DNA of 64,000 nucleotides from Pyrobaculum oguniense TE7 (lineage in GTDB: Archaea > Thermoproteota > Thermoprotei > Thermoproteales > Thermoproteaceae): assembly GCA_000247545.1 (NCBI GenBank), contig CP003316.1, positions 1,831,233-1,895,232 on the forward strand, read 5' to 3'. The position numbers were made by a program, and so were the translations under genes. The notes under the pieces are model-generated. The model ran no database searches. It saw only the letters and a list, made by a program, of their open reading frames with translations, and had not been told where the DNA came from. This document shows, piece by piece, positions 8,545 through 16,039 of the stretch. Position 1 is the first letter of the stretch; each line of letters begins with the position of its first letter.

Positions 8545-8862
8545 CTACCATTTCATGCTAGTGAGGAACTTCTTGACATAGCTTTCATCGACGACATATG
8601 GCTTTAACAGCTCCACCTCCAGCTTGGCCACTCGCCCGTCCTCCGCAGTCCACACGGCCACCTCTGCGAGTCCGGAGAGGACGGCGGCAGGCTCGTCTTC
8701 GCGGACAATTGCGAAGTAGCGCCTGGGTAAGTCCTTCACGAGGCGCTCTGTTGGCGTATTTATTGCTTCGGCATTTACCCCGCTTGTGTGGGTAACTTCC
8801 ACCTTCGGCGGCTCAGAGAACAACACGTTGTAGGAAAAACGGGTGATGTACACGTACAACAT
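8545..8862 (-). CDS. Small protein coupled to the DprA-like gene, unknown
   Basis: 105 residues. The start ATG overlaps the TAA of the upstream DprA-like gene (TAATG), which indicates translational coupling. A longer open frame upstream overlaps that gene in another frame and has an Arg/Gly-rich non-natural composition, so I reject it. The protein is mixed alpha/beta (LMLYVYITRF; RRYFAIVRED; AVWTAEDGRVAKLEVELL), with no motif I recognise. Confidence 0.6.
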   Translation of the reverse strand: MLYVYITRFSYNVLFSEPPKVEVTHTSGVNAEAINTPTERLVKDLPRRYFAIVREDEPAAVLSGLAEVAVWTAEDGRVAKLEVELLKPYVVDESYVKKFLTSMKW

Positions 8863-9554
8863 TAGGCCGAGTTTCCGCCTCTCCAGCGTTGCACCGCCTC
8901 CCTGCACGCCTCCTCGACGACCTTGTCGGCGTCCGGCACGGGGACGGCGCCCATTTTCACCAACTCTTTGAAGCCCTTGATGACGTCGCCGTCGTTTGCC
9001 TGCGGCTCGGCTATGAGAACTCTCCTCCCCATCTCGGCGGCGAATCTGACCGTATGCGCGGTTCCCCACCCTGCTGACCTGAACTTCGCCTCGGCCACCA
9101 CCACGGCCGCGCTTATTCCACTTATTATCCAGTTTCTCTCCATTAGCCATGTTTTGACGCGTTTATCCTCTTTGGCCAGGTGAAGGCTGAGAACTGTTAA
9201 GCTGTTGTAGCTCAGCCTCCACAAAGCCTTGTTTAGTAATGCCCCATTCTCATAGATGTACGGCAGAACAGCAATAACGTGGCCGCCGGCCTCTTTGGCG
9301 CCGAGGGCGGCCGCCTCGTCTATTCCCCGCGCGAGCCCTGTGGCCACGGCGCACCCGCGGCGCGCGAGCTCAGCGCCTATTTTGCGCGCCAGCTCTCTGC
9401 CCTTTTCCGTCGGATCCCGCGTCCCCACAACGGCAACAGCCGGCTTGTTAGGCACCGGTGCGCCGGCTCTGAAGAGGAAGAGGGGCCTCCGCGGCGCTTC
9501 TCGCAACAAGGCTGGGTACTCGGCGTCTTCTGGCGTGATTTTGACCGCCCTCAT
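8862..9554 (-). CDS. DprA/Smf-like Rossmann-fold protein
   Basis: 230 residues. AVVGTRDPTEKGRELARKIG (about 42-61), VATGLARGIDEAAALGAKEA and GGHVIAVLP correspond to the nucleotide-binding-like Rossmann core of the DprA/Smf and LOG-like superfamily. In bacteria DprA loads RecA on incoming single-stranded DNA. In archaea lacking competence genes its role is unclear. The start is the ATG at 9554, with an AAAGGA-type sequence just before it. It has tight coupling to the following small gene. The domain stops early compared with bacterial DprA, which usually has a winged-helix tail. Confidence 0.7.
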   Translation of the reverse strand: MRAVKITPEDAEYPALLREAPRRPLFLFRAGAPVPNKPAVAVVGTRDPTEKGRELARKIGAELARRGCAVATGLARGIDEAAALGAKEAGGHVIAVLPYIYENGALLNKALWRLSYNSLTVLSLHLAKEDKRVKTWLMERNWIISGISAAVVVAEAKFRSAGWGTAHTVRFAAEMGRRVLIAEPQANDGDVIKGFKELVKMGAVPVPDADKVVEEACREAVQRWRGGNSA

Positions 9555-9577
9555 GATCCTTTTGGAAAAAAAAGAGG

Positions 9578-9877
9578 TTAGATTTCAACGTCGACGATTT
9601 TGCCCACTTCAACCTTATAATTGCCGGCCACCAAGTACATCCTGTCCCCTTCTACCACCTTCCTTATACCCTCCTTTACCTCCCCTTCCGTGGGGAGATA
9701 AAATTGAACGTCTGGAAGGTCAGCTGGCCGCAGCTCAGCTACATAGGCCTTGTCGCCCTTGTAGACAATAATAGTGTCTGACAGCAACGACAACACTACG
9801 GCGCGGCCGTCGGACATTGTGACAGAGATAAAGTCATCGTCGCCAAACACCTTTCCGATAAGGATGCGGATTTTCAT
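9578..9877 (-). CDS. Small beta-rich protein, unknown
   Basis: 99 residues, strongly beta-patterned (MKIRILIGKVFGDDDFISVT; VVLSLLSDTIIVYKG; YKVEVGKIVDVEI). It overlaps the upstream gene stop as ATGA. It also has its own TTTTTAAAAA box about 26 bases upstream of the ATG, so it may be read both within an operon and alone. It has no recognised domain. Confidence 0.55.
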   Translation of the reverse strand: MKIRILIGKVFGDDDFISVTMSDGRAVVLSLLSDTIIVYKGDKAYVAELRPADLPDVQFYLPTEGEVKEGIRKVVEGDRMYLVAGNYKVEVGKIVDVEI

Positions 9878-10341
9878 AGTTCTATATTGTGTGGTTTTTT
9901 AAAAATTTTTGCCACATAACCGTCGAAGCCCCTTGGGTTATCACACCTCTCGTACTTAGCCCAATAGCCGTGTCGTAAAAACACCTCAACGATAATCGCC
10001 CGACCCCAATCGTGATTCGCCGCATGACCCACCGGCGTCGGTATGTCCACGTGAGCGTTGCCGAAAACGCCTTGCTCGGCCTCGATGAGCCAAAGCCTCA
10101 GGTGGTAGCGGGCCACCTCGCCAATTATCCTGTCAATTGGTCCAATAGATACGACTGGCTTTGCCAACACGAAGTCCGGCTTGCGCCCTCTTAAAGTGGC
10201 CGGGTTGTGGAACGTCGGTTCTGTGAAGCCCTCGGATCTCAGCACAGCCAAAATGTCGCTAACGCTGTCGAAAATATAGAGGTTAACAGGGTCGTAGACG
10301 CTACTACGCAAATCTTTTACTTCGATGTATTCGCACTCCAT
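9874..10341 (-). CDS. Protein of unknown function adjoining palindromic repeat copy 2
   Basis: 155 residues from the ATG at 10341 (MECEYIEVKDLRSS). The frame is open further up, to 10443, but that part is palindromic repeat plus a Cys/Phe-rich translation and is unlikely to be protein. The core contains IIGEVARYHLRLWLIEAEQG and HDWGRAIIVEVFLRHGYW, a mixed alpha/beta pattern. No family is recognised. It overlaps the following gene by four bases. Confidence 0.5.
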   Translation of the reverse strand: MECEYIEVKDLRSSVYDPVNLYIFDSVSDILAVLRSEGFTEPTFHNPATLRGRKPDFVLAKPVVSIGPIDRIIGEVARYHLRLWLIEAEQGVFGNAHVDIPTPVGHAANHDWGRAIIVEVFLRHGYWAKYERCDNPRGFDGYVAKIFKKPHNIEL

Positions 10342-10410
10342 AGCTACAACGCGCTCTGTTGTGGTTTTGAAACGGCCACGCTGTGAATAACAACAAAAGT
10401 AAAGAAGGGG

Positions 10411-10543
10411 TTCGCTTGTCTGACAGACGTTCCTGACAGCCAAAATTCGTGTGTCAGGCTGTCGCTCAGGATGCTGAATTCAGGATCCTGAAAATCCGCC
10501 TGACTGACGTAAAAATCCGTCAGGTGGACGTGTCAGGTCGGCG
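10411..10543 (-). repeat. Cloverleaf palindromic repeat, copy 2 (GAATTC-core subfamily)
   Basis: The layout is the same as copy 1 but in the reverse orientation. The central palindrome has changed from GGGCCC to GAATTC (CTGAATTCAG), and the first arm loop and third arm differ. Together with copy 3, in the same orientation, it brackets the RadA-family gene. Confidence 0.85.
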
Positions 10544-10746
10544 TACCGGAGGGGGGAAAAGAGGGAGGTCAGCGGCTTCCCGCACAATGTCCGCCTGTCT
10601 TCAAATGCTGTGCTGTTGACAAGCCACAAAACGCCGCATTGGGCGGCTCAAGCTGGAGCCGCCCAGCAAAAGACGTAGATGTCTTAACAACTCGGGAACA
10701 AAAGCTCGTTCCAACGGCGGTACAGCCACTGGAGCCCTGGAAAACA
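10544..10746. other. Intergenic region with a 9-bp hairpin upstream of the RadA-family gene
   Basis: No gene is supported. GGGCGGCTC (10641-10649) pairs with GAGCCGCCC (10656-10664). It could be a terminator-like or RNA structure, but I see no promoter in front of it. Confidence 0.35.
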
Positions 10747-10753
10747 TTATAAG
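10747..10753 (+). promoter_or_regulatory. Promoter box A of the RadA-family gene
   Basis: TTATAAG centred 24 bases before the GTG start at 10773. The spacing implies a leaderless mRNA. Confidence 0.6.
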
Positions 10754-10772
10754 AAAATACGGGACGCGTGTT

Positions 10773-11708
10773 GTGTCTAAGAGGCGGGACGACCTCTCAT
10801 CGCTAGAGGGGGTGGGGCCGAAGACTTTGGAAAAGCTCAAAGAGCTGGGGGTCGTTTCGGTGGAGCACCTAGCGGAATTTACCGTAGAGGAGTTGGTAGA
10901 GGCTGGCATTGAGTATGACAGGGCAGTTAAGCTCCTGCAGCAAGCCCTGGCGAAGGTCGGTACGGCGAGATCCCTAAATGTGATGGAAATGAAGCAGAGG
11001 CAGTACAAGACGTTTAAGACTGGCGTCGCCCAGTTTGACGAGAAGACGCCGTGGAAGGGCATTAGAGAGGCGTTTATCTACGAGTTCGCCGGGGAGTTCG
11101 GCGCGGGGAAGTCAATGCTGGCGCACCAGCTCTCAGTCGCCGCGCTTAAGGAGGGGTTCACGGGGAGGGTGGTGTACATAGACACGGAGGGGACCTTCAG
11201 CCACGAGCTGGTGGAGGCCGTGGCCAAGAGGTTTGAGGCCGACATCGACAAGGTGGGGGAGTCCATATACGTATACCAGCCGGCCAACGTGGTCCAGCTG
11301 GAGCAGATCGTGAAGTTTGAGATCCCGAAGCACGTCGCGGAGGGCTGCCGCCTCGTAGTTGTGGATACCATCACGGCTCTCTACAGGGCTGAATTCGTGG
11401 GCAGAGAGTACCTCGCCGCCAGGCAGCAGCGCATACACTACTTAGTGGACTGGCTGAGGAGGCACGCCAGAACCTTCGGCTTGACCGCTGTGCTTACTAA
11501 TCAAGTTATGGACGTCCCGGAGATATTCGCCGCGGGGGTGAAGAGGCCGGCTGGGGGCAACGTCCTCGCCCACGCGGTAAACGCCAGGTTTATGATGAGC
11601 CGGCCCAACAAGATGAGGCCGGAGGGGTATATATGGCCTCTGGACGTCCCCGGGATGGCGCCTGATACGCGCATTGAGTACAGAATTACGGGAGCTGGCC
11701 TAGAATAG
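10773..11708 (+). CDS. radA: RadA-family recombinase
   Basis: 311 residues from a GTG. The N-terminal helix-hairpin-helix domain (~8-60, LEGVGPKTLEKLKELGVV) is followed by a RecA-type ATPase core. Walker A is GEFGAGKS (107-114), Walker B is RLVVVDTIT, and the L2-proximal motif is VLTNQVMDVPEIFAAG. It catalyses strand exchange in homologous recombination, if canonical. Walker A has Ala and Ser where archaeal RadA usually has GEFGSGKT, and the core is clearly divergent, so an HhH-bearing RadA paralogue is possible. It is isolated from other repair genes and lies between two direct copies of the palindromic repeat. Confidence 0.85.
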   Translation: MSKRRDDLSSLEGVGPKTLEKLKELGVVSVEHLAEFTVEELVEAGIEYDRAVKLLQQALAKVGTARSLNVMEMKQRQYKTFKTGVAQFDEKTPWKGIREAFIYEFAGEFGAGKSMLAHQLSVAALKEGFTGRVVYIDTEGTFSHELVEAVAKRFEADIDKVGESIYVYQPANVVQLEQIVKFEIPKHVAEGCRLVVVDTITALYRAEFVGREYLAARQQRIHYLVDWLRRHARTFGLTAVLTNQVMDVPEIFAAGVKRPAGGNVLAHAVNARFMMSRPNKMRPEGYIWPLDVPGMAPDTRIEYRITGAGLE

Positions 11709-11713
11709 TATAG

Positions 11714-11845
11714 GCGCCGACCTGAGTGATTAACCTGACAACTTTTTCCCATCGGTCAGGTAGTGGGTCAGGATCCTGGGCCCAGGATCCTGAGAATCCG
11801 CCTGACTGACGTTTTTAACCGTCAGGCGGACGTGTCAGGTAAGCG
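11714..11845 (-). repeat. Cloverleaf palindromic repeat, copy 3
   Basis: Reverse orientation, with the GGGCCC core. The third arm is CCTGAC...GTCAGG with a loop (GATGGGAAAAAG on one strand) unlike copies 1, 4 and 7, yet the pairing is kept. It starts 6 bases after the RadA-family stop and ends 16 bases before the stop of the next gene. Confidence 0.85.
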
Positions 11846-11860
11846 TGTGTTTTGAAAAAA

Positions 11861-12604
11861 CTACTTGAGGGTTTCTAGAACCTCCCTGTACCTCGCCTCA
11901 TCGAACTCCCTCAGCCAGACGGCCTCGATTCTCATATACGCCCTCTTCTCCCCTTCGCGTATGTGCACCTCCCCGGCCAGCGGTATGCCGTTGTAGAAGC
12001 ACGCGGTCTCGTTGGCCGCTGCCTCCAAGTCGAGGAAGTCCCTGACGTGCGTCCTCTTCGAGAGGGCGCCCCTAAGCGTTGTGCCGTTTACCGCTGCTTC
12101 GCATGCACCCGCGGCCTCCTCCATCGCCATCTTCACGACCACTGGCTTAGAGGTCTCGTTGTAGCAGAGGTCGGCGATGCACATCTTCAACACGCCGTAG
12201 GACTCGTTGCCCTCCGTGGCGCCCCGCATCTCCCACACCACGTCCCCCAGGCCGGGCCACCTCCCGGACAAGACGCCGTAGGTGTAGTTCCCCGGCGGCC
12301 CCTCGCCGTATACCGCCCAGCCGCTCATCTGGAAGCACACAGCGCCAGAGCACAGCTCGAGGTACACGGTGTAGTTCACCTCGTAGTTCCCAGCGTGTAT
12401 GGCAAAGAATGTAGCGTTCACCCTGTTCTCTCCTCTGGGCGCCTCCGCGGCAGGCGTGGTTCCCTCAGCAGGGATTTGCGCTGGCTGTTGTGCCGCCGCC
12501 GCGTCCGGCTGTGCGGCGCTGGTAGATACCTCGGCGGGGCTTACCGGTTGCACTGGCGGCGCCGCCTCCACGCCCGGGCGCCACAGCGCTACTATCAGCG
12601 CCAC
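11861..12604 (-). CDS. Signal-anchored extracellular protein, unknown; start uncertain
   Basis: A hydrophobic helix at the N-terminus (AIALAAAIAVVALIVALW when read upstream of the GTG) is followed by a Pro/Ala-rich linker. Then comes a globular domain with six cysteines and NYT/NGT/NET sequons, typical of archaeal envelope proteins. The only in-frame canonical start after the upstream stop is the GTG at 12604, which lies inside the hydrophobic helix. The basic residues expected before it (RTTRCAIRK) are in frame but have no ATG, GTG or TTG. The real start may be non-canonical, or the sequence has a frameshift. Confidence 0.6.
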   Translation of the reverse strand: MALIVALWRPGVEAAPPVQPVSPAEVSTSAAQPDAAAAQQPAQIPAEGTTPAAEAPRGENRVNATFFAIHAGNYEVNYTVYLELCSGAVCFQMSGWAVYGEGPPGNYTYGVLSGRWPGLGDVVWEMRGATEGNESYGVLKMCIADLCYNETSKPVVVKMAMEEAAGACEAAVNGTTLRGALSKRTHVRDFLDLEAAANETACFYNGIPLAGEVHIREGEKRAYMRIEAVWLREFDEARYREVLETLK

Positions 12605-12731
12605 GACCGCTATCGCCGCGGCGAGCGCTATTGCCAGCGCCTTCCGAATGGCACAACGGGTGGTACGGCTGATATGCGTTCAATGCCCCCCTTTTCGCGG
12701 TTTCAAAATACGGTGGAGAAGCGGCAACGTT

Positions 12732-13265
12732 ATGAGGTTGGTCAAGCCGTGTCTTCTGCTATTCGCGTGTCCAGGGGACAAGGGGGATACTGTGGTCTAC
12801 TGGAGGGGGGAGGCGCGCGCCGCGAGGAAGGACGACCCAGTCGTTAAGCTCTACGGCGCTCTAGACACCGCCATTGCGGCGTCGCACAAGGCGGCGAACG
12901 TCCTCCCCAGGCCGCAGTCGCGGGTTATGAGGCTGATCGCCTTCTCGCTGATGGAGCTCGGCTTCTACCTAGCCACGGGGAGGGCGGAGTACCTTGACAC
13001 AGCCACTGCGCTGTACAAGAGGGCGTTGAAGAAGGCCTACTCCATAGCCCCGGAGGAGCCGCTGAGGAGCTGGATCGCCTGCGCCTCGCCGGAGTGCTCC
13101 GCCGTGGACGAGGCCAGGGTGTGGATCCGCTGGGTGGAGAGGAGGGCCACATCGCTGGAGGGGACCGAGGTGGTGGTAAAGCTGTTGAACCAGCTGTCCA
13201 ACCTCGCCTTTGAAGTCATGAGGACTCTCCCACACATAAAGTACAAACACAAGCCCATAAAGTAG
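12732..13265 (+). CDS. Conserved-looking helical protein, unknown
   Basis: 177 residues from the ATG at 12732. A TTTCAAAATA stretch 24-30 bases upstream could be a shared divergent promoter with the minus-strand gene. The protein is mostly helical (MRLIAFSLMELGFYLATGR; DEARVWIRWVERRATSLEG) with four cysteines, two of them in CASPEC. The longer frame upstream overlaps the divergent gene and is not needed. The function is unknown. Confidence 0.6.
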   Translation: MRLVKPCLLLFACPGDKGDTVVYWRGEARAARKDDPVVKLYGALDTAIAASHKAANVLPRPQSRVMRLIAFSLMELGFYLATGRAEYLDTATALYKRALKKAYSIAPEEPLRSWIACASPECSAVDEARVWIRWVERRATSLEGTEVVVKLLNQLSNLAFEVMRTLPHIKYKHKPIK

Positions 13266-13266
13266 C

Positions 13267-13280
13267 CCCCCTTTTTTTAA
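13267..13280 (+). terminator. Poly-T terminator
   Basis: A C-rich run followed by seven T residues directly after the stop of the plus-strand gene. This is the usual form of an archaeal terminator. Confidence 0.4.
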
Positions 13281-13301
13281 GACCAAAGGAAAAAAGAGGG
13301 A

Positions 13302-14537
13302 CTAGATCCGGATGACAACGTAGAACGGCAACTTAGGGGGATCACGGTGTGTAGTGACGGCTATCGTCTTTCGAGCTATTTGTCTGAGAAGAACTCTTGC
13401 CTCATCGACATCTCCAATCTCCCAGTCGCTCAAAATTACAAACATTGAGGCGTCCCTGTGTCTCTCGAAGACGTACTCCAACACTGGCCTTATCAAAGTT
13501 CCACCGCCTCCTTTAACCTTGAGCTTCCTAATGTCAGTATAGCGTCTAATCTCAAATTCCTGTTGCACAATTGTGTCCCAGATAACCGCAACGACGTGCT
13601 CTACCTCCTTCGCGGCGGCGTAGACCTCTGACATGAACTGGGAAAGCTCCTTCTCACCTATGGAGCCAGACGCGTCTACCATTATGACTATCTTGCCGTA
13701 GCGCCACAACTCTTTGCCGGGGTAAACCCCCGGTAGCTTTCTCGATGGACGCATCCACGTCCTCTTAACGCTATGGCCCAACCCCTTTACCAAGGTAGCG
13801 CGCAAAAGGCGCCGCCAATCCACCTTAGGCTTCAAGAGCTCAAGCAATCGCTCCCAACGGCCCGGATCCCTTCCGGCAGCTCTCAACGCCATCACTGCCT
13901 CAACTACCTTTTTGATAACGCGCTCTTCTACCTCAGCGGTGGATAGAGGTTTTCCAGCTGGCTCGTCTCCCTCTTGAATTACAACTCTCCCATCGGCGCC
14001 GTCGCCTGCCACTACTCCGCTCCCGCCATCACTCTTGGGCACCCCAATGTCATGTATAAACTGTTTTAGCGGCTTGTTCGGGTTGCGGTTGTGTATTTCT
14101 CTTATTATCTCCTCAACGCTCTTTTCCTCGACATTTTTCACACCGAAAGTTTCCTCCACGTCCACCGGCATTATAATCTCTAAAGTTAGCCCAGTAGCGT
14201 ACATTTCTAGTTCTTGATTCGCCTTTGCATCCATAACGAAGTTGTATACCCTCTCCTCTAGGGGGTACCGCGCACTCAGTTGTTTCCAGCGTGGGACATG
14301 GCGGAGGACTATGTGCATAAGCTCATGGAGAAGGACAAAGGTTCGATCCTTCTCAGGCAGACCCAGCCACTTTTCTGGGTTGAGGAAAATCCTAATGCCG
14401 TCTGTGTATGCCACGACGTCCCCGTCCACGGCAACAATAGTGGTTCGTCTCAGCAACAAGGCCAAAAATGGATCTTTCAGCATAAGGCCAGCCACTATGT
14501 TGTTAACGGCGCGCCTCGCCTCCTCAATATGTGTCAT
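13302..14537 (-). CDS. VWA-domain protein with metallopeptidase-like N-terminal domain (DUF2201 type)
   Basis: 411 residues. FVLLHELMHIVLRH (about 67-80) is an HExxH-type zinc site. The C-terminal domain carries a MIDAS-type motif, IVIMVDASGSIGEKEL, near residue 287, as in VWA folds. A Gly/Asp-rich linker lies between. Such proteins pair with MoxR ATPases, and here the start overlaps the upstream MoxR gene as ATGA, so the two form one unit. In other organisms MoxR/VWA pairs act in metal insertion or protein maturation. The client here is unknown. Confidence 0.8.
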   Translation of the reverse strand: MTHIEEARRAVNNIVAGLMLKDPFLALLLRRTTIVAVDGDVVAYTDGIRIFLNPEKWLGLPEKDRTFVLLHELMHIVLRHVPRWKQLSARYPLEERVYNFVMDAKANQELEMYATGLTLEIIMPVDVEETFGVKNVEEKSVEEIIREIHNRNPNKPLKQFIHDIGVPKSDGGSGVVAGDGADGRVVIQEGDEPAGKPLSTAEVEERVIKKVVEAVMALRAAGRDPGRWERLLELLKPKVDWRRLLRATLVKGLGHSVKRTWMRPSRKLPGVYPGKELWRYGKIVIMVDASGSIGEKELSQFMSEVYAAAKEVEHVVAVIWDTIVQQEFEIRRYTDIRKLKVKGGGGTLIRPVLEYVFERHRDASMFVILSDWEIGDVDEARVLLRQIARKTIAVTTHRDPPKLPFYVVIRI

Positions 14538-15640
14538 ACGTACCGCGATATCTCATTGGCTACTTTTATGAAAAGGTCTGGCATTTTCGTTATAACGGCA
14601 ATGCGCTTCTCTTTACTCATTATCACAACAAGAAGAACTAACATTTCTCTATGCGTTGTTGCAAGGTGGGCAAGGAAGCCCCTAAGCGGGCCTGTCAAGC
14701 GGTCAACAGGCTGGCGGGCGACGGCGTCTAGGAGAAGCAACCGCTGGTTTAAGTCTATCCGATCAAAATACTTTGGATCCTCCTCAAGTCTCCTCAATGC
14801 TTCGCTTATGTCAAGACGCGTCTTGAGTAAAGCGGCAAATTTTACCCCAACATCATCTCCTAAGTTGCCTACGATCAGAGACTCTTTCAACTCCCATGAT
14901 GCTTCATTGTATTTGTGTAGTAACAAAGCAACAGAAGTCCAAGAACGCGGTGTTGGGAAGGCGGAGAACTCATCCTCAGGAGGCTTTAAGATGTCTTCTG
15001 GATACATCGCAAGGTAAAGCGCGGCCAACCTCTCCCAATTGTCGCCGTATCTTCTCTGCATATACGCTGCCCATTCTTCTACACTTGGCGGTGATACATG
15101 AATGATTGTCATACGGTTGCGAAGTGGTTTTGGCAATGGACGTGATATTTCCGCCCACTCAGGTGGATTGCCAGCGGCGATTATCTTAACGTTGTCGTTT
15201 ATTTTTAATGTCCAACCAGCCTCCTTTTCAAGGATCAAAGAATAGTACATTGAAATTTGGTCTTCCCGCGGTACATTAGTAAGTTCATCAAGGAAGACGG
15301 TGCCTGCAATATCTTTAAGCGTAAACACCTTTAAGACCTTCGGCAGAAGAAACTCAACAAATTCACCTCTGTGCTGAGGAATGCCGAGGTCTTCGGGAAA
15401 GATGTGTGGCGCTACGATTCTGATAAAGACGTAGTATCTTTGTGGACTTTGGAAAAGGTCATTGGGGATATTATCATTGCGGAGGTCGACAAAGCGACGG
15501 CCTAAGGTCTCGGCCTCCCTCTCGGCCTTTTGCCTCACGACCTCTGTTTTCCCAACCCCTGGAGGTCCGAGAAGAAGGATTCGATCCTCCAGGGGGATTT
15601 GGGTTATTTTGATCGTTTGGAGTTTTAGTTCGGACTTCAT
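14534..15640 (-). CDS. MoxR-type AAA+ ATPase
   Basis: 368 residues. LLGPPGVGKTEVVRQ (about 27-41) is Walker A and TVFLDELTN is Walker B. AAGNPPEW marks sensor 1, and RNRMTIIHV is the arginine-containing element typical of MoxR/CbbQ ATPases. It probably remodels or activates the VWA partner encoded just downstream. The start ATG at 15640 has no strong box A. A possible system link with the ankyrin genes to the right is only positional. Confidence 0.8.
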   Translation of the reverse strand: MKSELKLQTIKITQIPLEDRILLLGPPGVGKTEVVRQKAEREAETLGRRFVDLRNDNIPNDLFQSPQRYYVFIRIVAPHIFPEDLGIPQHRGEFVEFLLPKVLKVFTLKDIAGTVFLDELTNVPREDQISMYYSLILEKEAGWTLKINDNVKIIAAGNPPEWAEISRPLPKPLRNRMTIIHVSPPSVEEWAAYMQRRYGDNWERLAALYLAMYPEDILKPPEDEFSAFPTPRSWTSVALLLHKYNEASWELKESLIVGNLGDDVGVKFAALLKTRLDISEALRRLEEDPKYFDRIDLNQRLLLLDAVARQPVDRLTGPLRGFLAHLATTHREMLVLLVVIMSKEKRIAVITKMPDLFIKVANEISRYV

Positions 15641-15740
15641 GTACGTCTGGTAGCTCCCAGTTGTTTTGAATCGCGGGACAGATAGGGGTTTCGGCTAAGG
15701 GACGGGATTAATCATAGGCTTGTGTGTCGACAGCACGCTC

Positions 15741-16007
15741 ATGAAGTCCGTGCGGACGTACTCGATTGCATACTATTCGCCTTATTTGTTTGTCAGTTGT
15801 GATATCGATTTGATCAATCGCTGGCATAATTGTCCCATAATCATAGACGTCGAGTTTCACAACGACTATGCCGTTGTTGTTGTACACGACTACGTGGCAA
15901 TACTGACGCCGTATGGCATACTGACGCCGTCGCGGCCGTTCAAATACAGAGAGAGCATCTTCGCAAGAAAGGGGGGCCGCCAGGTGCTCATCCACCCGTC
16001 CCGTTGA
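15741..16007 (+). CDS. Small beta-rich protein, unknown
   Basis: 88 residues from the ATG at 15741 (a TTG at 15720 is possible). It is beta-patterned: IAYYSPYLFVSCDIDL, CPIIIDVEFH, YAVVVVHDYVAILTPYG. No family is recognised. It lies 32 bases before the first ankyrin gene on the same strand and may share its transcript. Confidence 0.45.
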   Translation: MKSVRTYSIAYYSPYLFVSCDIDLINRWHNCPIIIDVEFHNDYAVVVVHDYVAILTPYGILTPSRPFKYRESIFARKGGRQVLIHPSR

Positions 16008-16039
16008 GATAACCTTTTTTTACACGCGTCGGCTTTTAC

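Noticed and set aside
10641-10664. Hairpin upstream of the RadA-family gene as a riboswitch or terminator
   Set aside because: A single 9-bp stem without a T-run or promoter context is not enough.
12465-12683. 72-residue frame on the minus strand starting at a leaderless-spaced TTG
   Set aside because: Its Arg/Gly-rich composition is that of a shadow frame, and it overlaps the better-supported envelope gene.
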